Part shown: positions 37,699-45,582 of the stretch, piece after piece
How the letters are laid out: every line of letters starts with the position of its first letter
Position numbering within the stretch: the first letter of the stretch is position 1
Assembly: GCA_022827625.1 (NCBI GenBank)
Contig: JAJEIE010000019.1
Location: 124,001 to 188,000, forward strand
DNA: 64,000 nucleotides
Reading direction: 5' to 3'
Source: Candidatus Poribacteria bacterium
GTDB lineage: Bacteria; Poribacteria; WGA-4E; WGA-3G
The notes under the pieces: generated by a model
Told to the model about the DNA's origin: nothing
What the model saw: only the letters and a program-made list of their open reading frames with translations
Database searches by the model: none
Translations under genes and position numbers: made by a program

Positions 37699-38553
37699 AT
37701 GGACCAAGAGATACAGGATTATCTATTCGACTTACAGGGTTATCTCGTTTTAGAGAATGCGATCTCAGAAGAAGATCTGGAGAAAATGAACGCCTGGATT
37801 GACGCACACTGGGCGTACGTCGAGGCACCGTGGGCAGAAAACACCGAGGATAAACGGATCCCGCGCTGGATTGGGAACATCGAAACGCATACCTACAACA
37901 TCGAAAACGGCGTGAATTTCCAGAATATCATTGAGGGTGGAGAGGTCTTCGAGAAGTTAATCGACCATCCGGCGTGGATTAATCTCGTGCGGAAATACGT
38001 CCATGAAGTCAATGGACTCTCGATCCACGAGAATTTCCTGAACGTCCGCGGTCCTGGCGGTTTCATTCATATCCACTGTGGCGGGCATGTCCCGCTCAGC
38101 TACCTAACGTTTCGACAAGAGCAGACGGGCGAATGGATGGTCGGGCAGATTAACGTCCTCATGGCACTCAACGATATTGGACCCGGAGACGGTGCCCCGG
38201 TGTTGGTGCCGGGGAGTCATAAATGCACAGAGATTCATCCGCGTTTGAAGGTCGATGGGAAAGGCTTGGTCTACGATGGCGTGAGTGGTAAGCCTGCGGG
38301 GACGGCGTTCGGAACGAAGGAAATCTATCTCAAAGCGGGCGATGTGGTGATGTTCACAGATAAAATTACACACGGATCGGCAGAGCGGACGAATGAAGGG
38401 TATCGCCGGTCGATTGTCTATCGTTACTCGCCGCGATATGTCCGTGAGCGTTTTGACTATCCGCATTCGGACGAATTGTTGGCACGTTTGACACCAGATC
38501 AGCGCAAGATTATCCAACCGACATCGATACGTCGTCCGCCACGGGTTGTGTAG
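37699..38553 (+). CDS. Phytanoyl-CoA dioxygenase (PhyH) family protein with altered iron motif
   Basis: A 284-residue member of the Fe(II)/2-oxoglutarate PhyH family. GDGAPVLVPGSHK (about 163-175) and ITHGSAERTNEGYRRS (about 223-238) provide the family PGSH, the distal metal His (H225) and the 2-oxoglutarate Arg (236/237). The proximal motif, expected H-x-D, reads IHIHCGGH (123-130): H126-C-G128, with no Asp. Loss of this carboxylate is known in Fe/2OG halogenases, but may also reflect a divergent subfamily. AAGGAGA precedes the ATG. Confidence 0.85.
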   Translation: MDQEIQDYLFDLQGYLVLENAISEEDLEKMNAWIDAHWAYVEAPWAENTEDKRIPRWIGNIETHTYNIENGVNFQNIIEGGEVFEKLIDHPAWINLVRKYVHEVNGLSIHENFLNVRGPGGFIHIHCGGHVPLSYLTFRQEQTGEWMVGQINVLMALNDIGPGDGAPVLVPGSHKCTEIHPRLKVDGKGLVYDGVSGKPAGTAFGTKEIYLKAGDVVMFTDKITHGSAERTNEGYRRSIVYRYSPRYVRERFDYPHSDELLARLTPDQRKIIQPTSIRRPPRVV

Positions 38554-38590
38554 CAACAATCGTGTTATTACCTAAAGAGGAGGTTTGATT

Positions 38591-38848
38591 ATGCAAAAAA
38601 TGGATTTACAAAAACAGGCGATCATGTTAATCGAACAACTCTCTACTGAAGAACTTAAAGAGGTTGTTGATTATCTTGCTGATCTCCAGGGTAAAGACGC
38701 AGCCAACATATTACCCACATTTCATGTCCAAGAGATTCCAGAGAAGGGACTTGGAACGTTTATCCACAAGCTTTTCAAACAGATCGGTGGGGTAGAACTC
38801 GAGATACCCCCTCGAGAACCAATGCGAGAACCGCCTCGCTTTGACTAA
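38591..38848 (+). CDS. VapB-like antitoxin (DUF2281-type)
   Basis: An 85-residue protein from ATG 38591, with AGGAGG 8 bases upstream. The N-terminal helix pair (LQKQAIMLIEQLSTEELKEV, then VDYLADLQGKD) is like DUF2281/PhdYeFM-adjacent antitoxins; the C-terminal half is an extended, Pro-rich tail (IPPREPMREPPRFD) that would wrap the toxin. The stop is 1 base before the PIN-domain gene start, the usual type II toxin-antitoxin layout. Confidence 0.75.
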   Translation: MQKMDLQKQAIMLIEQLSTEELKEVVDYLADLQGKDAANILPTFHVQEIPEKGLGTFIHKLFKQIGGVELEIPPREPMREPPRFD

Positions 38849-38849
38849 G

Positions 38850-39281
38850 ATGCCAACTATGATTGTTCTTGATACTAATGTCGTCTCGGAGCTCATGCGG
38901 GACAGTCCTGACCAAGTGGTTGTGGATTGGTTTGATGCACAACATACAAACAGTTTATCTATAACTACCATTACACAAGCAGAGATTTTGACAGGTATTG
39001 AACTCTTACCTGGTGGAAGACGCAAAAATAATCTTTTTGAATTAGCAAACTATTTTTTTACATCCATATTCATTGGACGCGTTTTAGTATTTAATAGCAT
39101 TGCAGCATCCGCTTACGCCGAAATCTTTGCCCAGCGGCAAGCAATAGGTAGACCTATTGGTCAATCTGATTGTCAAATCGCCGCAATCGCTCGTTCTTAT
39201 GAAGCTGCTGTCGCGACGCGAAATATTACAGATTTTGAAGGGGTTGGAGTTGAACTCATTGATCCATGGACACGTCTATAA
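38850..39281 (+). CDS. VapC/FitB-type PIN-domain toxin
   Basis: A 143-residue PIN-domain ribonuclease. The acidic metal-binding residues are all present: IVLDTNVVSEL near the N-terminus, TQAEILTGIELL, IGQSDCQIAAIA and ATRNITDFEGVG with the final IDPW. FitB-like proteins of this form cleave RNA and are held by the upstream antitoxin. ATG 38850 follows the antitoxin stop as TAA-G-ATG; 38859 is an alternative. Appears intact and active. Confidence 0.87.
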   Translation: MPTMIVLDTNVVSELMRDSPDQVVVDWFDAQHTNSLSITTITQAEILTGIELLPGGRRKNNLFELANYFFTSIFIGRVLVFNSIAASAYAEIFAQRQAIGRPIGQSDCQIAAIARSYEAAVATRNITDFEGVGVELIDPWTRL

Positions 39282-39284
39282 CTG

Positions 39285-39323
39285 ATTCCTGTGCCGATAT
39301 GTCATCCGTCGCGGGTCGCGTAG
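39285..39323 (+). pseudogene. Possible 3' remnant of a PhyH-family gene
   Basis: Reading codons to TAG 39321-39323 gives ICHPSRVA, matching the IRRPPRVV end of the intact PhyH gene (38530-38553) in frame, with 20 of 26 bases equal. Only about 9-13 codons are recognisable, so chance cannot be ruled out. Confidence 0.3.
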
Positions 39324-39410
39324 CGTGTGAGGTTACTTCTCGAACGTTCTATTGATGGAGACTTTGGACAGATTGTTCCAATCTTTCTAAAAAATTTAAG
39401 GAGATTCCTA

Positions 39411-39614
39411 ATGCTTACGGTTCAAGAGATAGAAGCGTCATTACCGAATCTTAGTCCTGATGAGCTGCAACGCATTGAGCGAGTTATTCACAATTTATAT
39501 CGGGCTCGTCACGAGCATATTATCTATGATGATGACTATAATATCTGGACGGAACAGGATCAAAATTCAGTGGCGGCAGCGGTTTTTGAATTGCTTGATA
39601 AAGCAGAAAACTGA
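39411..39614 (+). CDS. Small unknown protein upstream of argH
   Basis: A 67-residue protein from ATG 39411, with TTAAGGAG 7 bases upstream (the frame is open to 39327 without support). It begins LTVQEIEASLPNLSPDELQRIERVI, two helices of the style of addiction-module antitoxins, then a Tyr/Asp-rich stretch (IIYDDDYNIW). No toxin gene is adjacent; argH starts 6 bases later, so it is probably co-transcribed with argH. Function unknown. Confidence 0.65.
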   Translation: MLTVQEIEASLPNLSPDELQRIERVIHNLYRARHEHIIYDDDYNIWTEQDQNSVAAAVFELLDKAEN

Positions 39615-39620
39615 CGGGAT

Positions 39621-41129
39621 ATGAAAAAAACACAAAAAGTGCTTTGGGGCGGACGTTTCAGCACAAGCCTCACTACAGAGACAGTCGCCTTCACACACTC
39701 CATTGAAGCCGACACACGCCTCATCGGATACGATATCTGGGGCAGCCAAGCGCATGCGATTATGCTTGCCCGACAAGGGATTATCTCTGATGCCGATCTG
39801 CGTGAGATTTTACGTTGGCTCCGAAAGGCAGAAGCGGATTTTCAGAACGGTGATTTTGTGCTTGATCCGAATAAAGAGGACGTTCACATGAACGTTGAGT
39901 CGTACCTGATTGAGAACGCCGGTCGTGAGTTAGGTGGTAAACTCCACACCGCTCGCTCTCGCAACGATCAAGTACTCGTGGATGCACACCTCTACATTCG
40001 GGACGAAATCCTCAATGTCCAGCGCGGTCTCTCAGCACTGTGTGATATATTCCTCCAAATTGCGAAGGAACACGCTGACACTGTGATGCCGGGGTACACG
40101 CATACACAGCACGCCCAACCGATTAGCCTCGGTTTCTGGGCGACGGCGTACGTGAGTATGTTCCTACGGGATCAGAAACGTCTACAATCTGCCTACCGGC
40201 TTGCCAATATGAATCCGCTTGGGGCGTGTGCTTTGGCTGGCACGACGTTCCCTATTGACCGAGCGTTGACAACAAAATTCCTCGGTTTCGATGCACCGCA
40301 CGAACATGCGCTTGATGTCATCAGCAGCCGGGACTTTATCGCCGAGGTGCTTTTCGCGTTATCCCTTGTAATGGCGAACCTTTCGCGGATTAGTGAGGAA
40401 ATCGTCTATTGGACGACCTACGAATTCGGGGTGGCGGTGCTTGACGATGCCTACAGTTTTGGAAGCTCCATCATGCCCCAGAAGAAGAATCCCGACATCG
40501 CCGAGCTTACGCGGGGTCGCACAGGACGCGTCTATGGGGCTTTGCTTGACTTGTTGACAAACCTCAAGGGACTGCCGATGGGTTACAACCGCGATTTCCA
40601 AGAGGATAAACCTCCATTGTGGGAAGCATTCGATATTGTGAAAGCGTGCCTCGGTCTCCTGCCGGAACTCCTCAGAACAACAGATTTCAAGACGGAACGG
40701 ATGGCGGAATTGGCGAATGCGAACTTCGCAACGGCGACGGAGTTAGCCAATTATCTCGTCAAAGCGCATCGGCTGAGTTTTCGGGAGTGCCACGAGATTG
40801 TCGGGTGGCTTGTCGGAGAACTCGTAAAGCAGGAAAAAACGTTCGCTGACTGGGACCTCACACAAAAACTCTTGAAACAGAAGAACGTTGGGATTTCTAT
40901 TGAGCAACTCAAGCAGATTCTGGATGCGGTGTCAGCACTTCGGAATAACCAGAGTCTTGGCGGCACTTCACCGAAAGAGGTTCGACGGATGATAGGCGAG
41001 TTTGAAGCGCAACTGGATGAGATTGCATCACAGATTGAGACGTGCCAGACGCAAATTGACGACGCGCACCGAGAAACGCTACGGATCATAGAGGAAGTTT
41101 TGAGAGAACCAGTTGAGATGGTGGTGTAA
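39621..41129 (+). CDS. argH: Argininosuccinate lyase
   Basis: A 502-residue fumarase/aspartase superfamily enzyme. Signatures: HTARSRNDQV (about 112), TVMPGYTHTQHAQP (about 157) and the catalytic-loop GSSIMPQKKNPD (about 285). It cleaves argininosuccinate to arginine and fumarate, the last step of arginine synthesis. Somewhat longer than the usual about 460 residues because of a C-terminal helical extension. Its TAA overlaps the next ATG (TAATG, 41127-41131), so the downstream small gene is translationally coupled. No argG in the window. Confidence 0.96.
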   Translation: MKKTQKVLWGGRFSTSLTTETVAFTHSIEADTRLIGYDIWGSQAHAIMLARQGIISDADLREILRWLRKAEADFQNGDFVLDPNKEDVHMNVESYLIENAGRELGGKLHTARSRNDQVLVDAHLYIRDEILNVQRGLSALCDIFLQIAKEHADTVMPGYTHTQHAQPISLGFWATAYVSMFLRDQKRLQSAYRLANMNPLGACALAGTTFPIDRALTTKFLGFDAPHEHALDVISSRDFIAEVLFALSLVMANLSRISEEIVYWTTYEFGVAVLDDAYSFGSSIMPQKKNPDIAELTRGRTGRVYGALLDLLTNLKGLPMGYNRDFQEDKPPLWEAFDIVKACLGLLPELLRTTDFKTERMAELANANFATATELANYLVKAHRLSFRECHEIVGWLVGELVKQEKTFADWDLTQKLLKQKNVGISIEQLKQILDAVSALRNNQSLGGTSPKEVRRMIGEFEAQLDEIASQIETCQTQIDDAHRETLRIIEEVLREPVEMVV

Positions 41130-41452
41130 TGGGATTTAGAGACGGTATTCCCAACAATTCTGAATTATTTGCGACAGCACTGAAAGTTTTAATTCATACA
41201 ATTAGCACACACAAAGATGATGACTTTGTCCCATTGACGGAAGAGGATTACGACTCTCTTGTTGTGCTGTTGGGTGAATTAACGGACGTGGTACGTGGCG
41301 ACGAAAATCATCTTTTTGCGCCCTTAATGGAATTCATTCTTGTGCTTATAGAAAAATATGATCATGCACACAATCCAGAGCTGGCCGCGCGTATTCAGAC
41401 GGATAGAGCCAAACACGCCTCCAATACGGAAAACGATCTCGTTGCTGGGTGA
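41129..41452 (+). CDS. Small acidic protein resembling the N-terminal part of HigA-type antitoxins
   Basis: A 107-residue acidic helical protein. The segment PLTEEDYDSLVVLLGELTDVVRGDENHLFAPLMEFIL-type sequence (about 34-70) resembles the helical region that precedes the DNA-binding domain in some HigA-like antitoxins (EEDYxxAL...GxExxxLxxLxxLIExY), but no helix-turn-helix follows. Coupled to argH by TAATG. It could be a truncated antitoxin or an unrelated helical protein; no HigB toxin is near. Confidence 0.55.
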   Translation: MGFRDGIPNNSELFATALKVLIHTISTHKDDDFVPLTEEDYDSLVVLLGELTDVVRGDENHLFAPLMEFILVLIEKYDHAHNPELAARIQTDRAKHASNTENDLVAG

Positions 41453-41504
41453 AAAGGCTGTGAGCAGTTATGAAAACTTACCAGTGAAGAATAAGGAGAG
41501 AAAA

Positions 41505-42218
41505 TTGAGAGACAGGTTAATTGTTGCTTTAGATACTGACGATGGTGAAGATATTGATCGGTTATCCGGGACACTTATGGACGTAGTTTCTTGGGTAAAA
41601 GTCGGTTTTCAGGCGTTTAGTGCCCTTGGCACTGAGGCTTTTCCGTGGTTGAGTAGGAGAGGACATAAAACCTTTCTTGACCTGAAATTTCACGACATTC
41701 CGAACACAGTCGCACGCGATGTCGGTACAATGACAAAACACGGCGCACAGATGATTAACATGCACGCCTCTGGTGGGTTTGAGATGATGGAGACAGCAAG
41801 AAAGCGCGCAGAAGATGTATCCGCCGAAAACAGTGTCCCGATGCCAATTCTGCTCGGTGTAACGGTTCTAACGAGTATTGACGAAAACGGCTTTCAGCAA
41901 AGTTTCGGTTCAGAACGGGGGCTTACAAAGCAGGTCGTCTATCTCGCCCAGTTAGCACAGGAAGCAGGATTAAGGGGTGTTGTCGCATCGCCGTTAGAGA
42001 TCGAACCGATACGAAAAGCGTGTGGTGATAATTTTGTAATTGTCACGCCGGGTGTCCGTCCGGCATGGGCAGAGACTGGGGACCAGCGTCGCATTACCAC
42101 ACCCGCGGAAGCAATTCAACGCGGCGCGGATTACATCGTCGTTGGTAGACCGATTATTGAGGCAGACGATCCCTTAGAAGCTGCTGAAATGATTCTGGAG
42201 GAGATGAGAGAGGCATAA
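41505..42218 (+). CDS. pyrF: Orotidine 5'-phosphate decarboxylase
   Basis: A 237-residue TIM-barrel enzyme of the short bacterial type. The start is most likely TTG 41505 with AAGGAG 6-7 bases upstream, giving MRDRLIVALDTDDGE; the frame is open to 41358 inside the previous gene. The catalytic motif LDLKFHDIPNTV (K61, D64) and the phosphate-binding TPGVRP and ADYIVVGRPI are present. It makes UMP from OMP. The sulfatase-fold gene follows after 4 bases. Confidence 0.93.
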   Translation: MRDRLIVALDTDDGEDIDRLSGTLMDVVSWVKVGFQAFSALGTEAFPWLSRRGHKTFLDLKFHDIPNTVARDVGTMTKHGAQMINMHASGGFEMMETARKRAEDVSAENSVPMPILLGVTVLTSIDENGFQQSFGSERGLTKQVVYLAQLAQEAGLRGVVASPLEIEPIRKACGDNFVIVTPGVRPAWAETGDQRRITTPAEAIQRGADYIVVGRPIIEADDPLEAAEMILEEMREA

Positions 42219-42222
42219 TAGT

Positions 42223-43659
42223 ATGAATATTATCTGTATCTGTTTGGACACGTTTCGTGCGGACATCATCGGCGAAGGTAAGAAGTATAGCCACGTACAA
42301 ACGCCGAACCTTGATGCCTTGGCATCGGAGTCTGTCCGTTTCACACGCGCTTATGGTGAGGGACAACCGACGCTCCAAGTGCGACGCGCAAACTTCACGG
42401 GGATGCGGAGTTTTCCGTGGCGGTATAACTTCGATCGACGCGGGCATTGGCACCACGCACCCGGGTGGCATAAGATTCCACCGGAACAGGATACGATCGC
42501 TGAGATTTTACTCGAACGCGGGTACCTGACCGCACTCATTGCCGATACCTATCACATGTTCAAACCGACGATGAACTTCTCGCGCGGCTTTGCACACTTC
42601 GATTTTATCCGTGGACAGGAGTCGGATAACTGGCACAGCGGCGATCCGAGGTTGATTGAAGAACAACTCCGCAAGCATGTCCGTGAACCCATCAATTGGC
42701 AACGCCATGCCGGGCTTGTCAACTATTTGTTGTCGCAACGGCATCGACAGTCGGAAGACGATTACAGTTGTGCTCGCGTTTTCCGTGCTGCCGCCGACTG
42801 GCTTGAAGATAATCATACTGTCGGTCCGTTTTTCTTATGGGTTGACAGTTTTGATCCGCATGAACCGTGGGATCCGCCAAAGTCCTATGCAGATCGCTAT
42901 TTTCCAGACTATTCAGGCAAGGATTTTATTACACCGGGGAGCGCGAACGAAGGCGACGGACCTACGGAAGATGAACGCCGTCGTATTGAGGCACTCTACC
43001 TCGGTGAAGTGACGTTCGTCGATAAATGGGTCGGTGTTCTCCTTGATAAGATAGCGCAGCTGCATATCGAGGACGAGACGTTGGTCGTCTTGATGTCGGA
43101 TCACGGCACACAACTCCGCGACCACGGGAGCTTCGGGAAGGGACCGAACAAACTGCATCCGTTCAATACGCAGCTGAACCTGATGATACGGCACCCAGAT
43201 GGACCGAATGACACAGATATTTCGGCGTTTGTACAGAACCACGATCTGATGCCTACGCTCCTCAATTTGCTTGATGTTCCATGTCGTTGGACGGATGGTG
43301 AGGATATGTGGCAACTCGTTACGCAGGAGAAAGCATTTCTCCGTGAGTGTATCATCACAGGTTGGGCAGGCTTTATTACGGGGAATGCCCGCGGCCGCGT
43401 CAGCGTACGCGATAATCATTGGAACTTCTGTACATCGGTAGGTTATAACGACGCGAACGGCGATGAACTCTTTGATGTCCGCAACGATCCAGAGGAGAAG
43501 GTGAACGTCGCGAGTGACCATCCAACGGTTGTGGCGGAACGGCGGCGAGATGTTGAAGCACTCATCGGGCAACCCTTACCGGGACATTTCATCGAGGTCT
43601 GTGATCCGGGACATGCCCCGATGACGCAATGGCTTCAGAAGAAATTGTCGGAGATGTAA
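42223..43659 (+). CDS. Sulfatase-fold (alkaline phosphatase superfamily) hydrolase with Thr at the nucleophile position
   Basis: A 478-residue cytoplasmic-looking protein (no signal peptide). CLDTFRAD (8-15) and MSDHGTQLRDHGSFGKGPNK supply the family metal and Lys/His residues, and FDPHEPWDPP is typical of sulfatases. Where sulfatases have C/S-x-P-x-R-x4-T-G, this protein reads TLQVRRANFTG (50-60): Thr50 stands for the formylglycine Cys/Ser and Gln for Pro. It therefore cannot carry formylglycine and may act as a phosphodiesterase or phosphatase with a Thr nucleophile. Follows pyrF by 4 bases. Confidence 0.82.
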   Translation: MNIICICLDTFRADIIGEGKKYSHVQTPNLDALASESVRFTRAYGEGQPTLQVRRANFTGMRSFPWRYNFDRRGHWHHAPGWHKIPPEQDTIAEILLERGYLTALIADTYHMFKPTMNFSRGFAHFDFIRGQESDNWHSGDPRLIEEQLRKHVREPINWQRHAGLVNYLLSQRHRQSEDDYSCARVFRAAADWLEDNHTVGPFFLWVDSFDPHEPWDPPKSYADRYFPDYSGKDFITPGSANEGDGPTEDERRRIEALYLGEVTFVDKWVGVLLDKIAQLHIEDETLVVLMSDHGTQLRDHGSFGKGPNKLHPFNTQLNLMIRHPDGPNDTDISAFVQNHDLMPTLLNLLDVPCRWTDGEDMWQLVTQEKAFLRECIITGWAGFITGNARGRVSVRDNHWNFCTSVGYNDANGDELFDVRNDPEEKVNVASDHPTVVAERRRDVEALIGQPLPGHFIEVCDPGHAPMTQWLQKKLSEM

Positions 43660-43664
43660 AAGAC

Positions 43665-43693
43665 TTGAACTAATTTATCGTTTTGCGTATAAT
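43665..43693 (+). promoter_or_regulatory. Sigma70 promoter of the ferredoxin-NADP reductase-like gene
   Basis: TTGAAC (43665-43670), 17-base spacer, TATAAT (43688-43693), about 88 bases before ATG 43782. Confidence 0.65.
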
Positions 43694-43781
43694 ACATTAA
43701 AACGGTAATCAAAAATCCACTATCTTTTTCGGTCTAACGCACAGACCGAAATTTGTGATAGAAAATTTGAAGGGAAAAATT

Positions 43782-44558
43782 ATGGGAAGAAGAAGACGCT
43801 CCAGATCGCGTTATTGTAAAGGTGAATTGATTGAACGTGAGGACTTTTCTGAAGATTTAGCGGCGTTCAAATTCCGTGTTGATCAGCAGTTGCCATTTAT
43901 ACCCGGTCAATACGCTACAATCGGTTTTGAAGTTGACGAAAAGATTGTCCAACGTCCGTATTCGATAGTTTCCTCACCGCACGAACCCTTTATGGAGGTT
44001 TTCGTGGAACTGGTGCCGGAAGGTGCGACAACCCCTCTGTTTTGGGAACTGAAATTGGGCGACAGTGTATTTATTCGAGATCGCCTCGTTGGAAGATTCG
44101 TCTTGGACACGGAGAGTGGTATGACGCGTCATGTCATGGCGGGAACTGTCACGGGTGCTGCGCCGTATATTAGCATTGCGCGGACGCAGAAAATCGAGCA
44201 GGAACAGGGCAAGACGAGTCCACACCAGATCCTTGCAATCGTCGGTGCGAGCCGTTCGTGGGAGCTTGGATATTACATGGATGAACTCAACGAACTCGCT
44301 GCACAGGAAGAGTGGTTTAGTTTTGTTCCGACAGTGAGTCGTCCGTGGGAAGATCCGGACTGGCAAGGTGAGAGCGGACGTGCGGAAGATGTGGTTCGGA
44401 AGTACGGCGATCAGCTCGGCTATGACCACACGAATGCTGTCGTCTATGCGTGCGGACATCCACAGATGATTGAGAATGCGAAAGCGATCTGGGCGCGTGC
44501 GCGTTTCCCTGAAGAGCGGATTAAAGAGGAAAAATTCTTTGTGATGAAGGAAGAGTAG
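43782..44558 (+). CDS. Ferredoxin/flavodoxin-NADP reductase-like flavoprotein
   Basis: A 258-residue protein of the Fpr class. FIPGQYATIG and RPYSIVSSP form the FAD site; GTVTGAAPYISIAR is the NADP-binding start, and VYACGHPQMIENAK the C-terminal nucleotide motif. It would pass electrons between NADPH and ferredoxin or flavodoxin. The glycine loop is slightly unusual (TVTGAAP for GTGTGIAP). ATG 43782 has GAAGGGA upstream; the frame opens with GTG at 43755. Basic N-terminal tail (GRRRRSRSR). Confidence 0.88.
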   Translation: MGRRRRSRSRYCKGELIEREDFSEDLAAFKFRVDQQLPFIPGQYATIGFEVDEKIVQRPYSIVSSPHEPFMEVFVELVPEGATTPLFWELKLGDSVFIRDRLVGRFVLDTESGMTRHVMAGTVTGAAPYISIARTQKIEQEQGKTSPHQILAIVGASRSWELGYYMDELNELAAQEEWFSFVPTVSRPWEDPDWQGESGRAEDVVRKYGDQLGYDHTNAVVYACGHPQMIENAKAIWARARFPEERIKEEKFFVMKEE

Positions 44559-44593
44559 TCGGGTAGAAATCCACGCTTACAGAAATTTGACTT

Positions 44594-44638
44594 AAACAGC
44601 GACATTGCGCGGAGAGTTTCGCGTGGTGCCGCTGTTTT
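44594..44638. terminator. Likely bidirectional terminator between convergent genes
   Basis: AAACAGCG (44594-44601) pairs with CGCTGTTT (44630-44637); an inner stem GCGCG/CGCGT strengthens it. The outer A/T ends give U-rich 3' ends on both strands. Located between the reductase (plus) and TPR (minus) genes. Confidence 0.6.
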
Positions 44639-44656
44639 GCATGGATAGGTCGTTAG

Positions 44657-45430
44657 TTACTTCACTATAGCATTCATTTTCGCGGTAAGTGATAGTTTCA
44701 AGCGTGCTTTTTTTATTTTCTCAGCAAGTTTTTGAGCACTTTGGAAGTTAGGGTCGATTCTTAATGTTTCTGCGACAGCATGGGTCGCCGCTTTCAAATT
44801 ACCTAACTCACAGTAGGCGCGAGAAAGGTTGTAGTGTGCGCTCTTGAGATTTGGGACAATTGCTATAGCACGTTCCAGATGCGGAATCGCTTTGTCGTAT
44901 TCTCCATGCTTCACGTAAGCGTGCCCAAGGTGATACCGAGCATCAACGAGATCCGGATCAAGAGTTATCGCGTTTTGCAATGCATTAATGGCGTTCTGAT
45001 ATTCTTTCATACATATATAAGCAACCCCAAGGTGAACGTGGATATGCGTATTTTCAGTGGGAAAGAGTTGTGGACTCTCTTCTAAATCTGTATCAAGGTC
45101 TATGGCTTTCTGGAATGCCTCAATCGCTTCGATGTAACGTCTGTCATCTAAATACGCTTTGCCTTTATCGTGATAGACTTCCGTTATGGTGCCGTGGAGC
45201 AGCAACGCCGGTTGGTGTGTCGCATCAAGTGCCAATGCTGCCGTAACAGCCGTCCCTGCCTTCTCAAGTTCGTCCTGTTCGAGATAGGCGCGGCAGAGCG
45301 CGCAGTGCGCCCCTATAAAACTGGCATCCAGTTTTATGGTGGCTTCAAATTCACGGATAGCTCTGTCGTATTGTCCGGCTTCCAGATAAGCGATACCGAG
45401 GTTATAGTGTGCCTCTTTTATAGCGTTCAT
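44657..45430 (-). CDS. Tetratricopeptide repeat protein
   Basis: A 257-residue protein of about six TPR units, such as AHYNLGIAYLEAGQYDRAIREFEATIKLDA, VHLGVAYICMKEYQNAINALQNAITLDP and ARYHLGHAYVKHGEYDKAIPHLERAIAIVP in shortened form here; no signal or membrane segment. The repeats form a superhelix for protein contacts. A less regular insert (about 85-115) breaks the array. Partner unknown; monocistronic. Confidence 0.88.
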   Translation of the reverse strand: MNAIKEAHYNLGIAYLEAGQYDRAIREFEATIKLDASFIGAHCALCRAYLEQDELEKAGTAVTAALALDATHQPALLLHGTITEVYHDKGKAYLDDRRYIEAIEAFQKAIDLDTDLEESPQLFPTENTHIHVHLGVAYICMKEYQNAINALQNAITLDPDLVDARYHLGHAYVKHGEYDKAIPHLERAIAIVPNLKSAHYNLSRAYCELGNLKAATHAVAETLRIDPNFQSAQKLAEKIKKARLKLSLTAKMNAIVK

Positions 45431-45512
45431 TTTAAAAAATAATTGCCTTGAGCTTAGATAATTTAAGGTTTATTTTACCAGATTTTCTCTAATTTTTCAA
45501 GGAAAAAACTTG

Positions 45513-45541
45513 TTGAGTCAGGTTCGGTTCTAAGGTATAAT
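45513..45541 (+). promoter_or_regulatory. Sigma70 promoter of DUF6785-like copy 2
   Basis: TTGAGT (45513-45518), 17-base spacer, TATAAT (45536-45541), about 40 bases before ATG 45583. Confidence 0.6.
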
Positions 45542-45582
45542 AGCATCGCGGATTTGGACTTAAAAAACGATTGGTGCTATCT

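Noticed and set aside
42223-43659. Ordinary formylglycine sulfatase
   Set aside because: Thr and Gln replace the obligatory Cys/Ser and Pro of the active-site motif.
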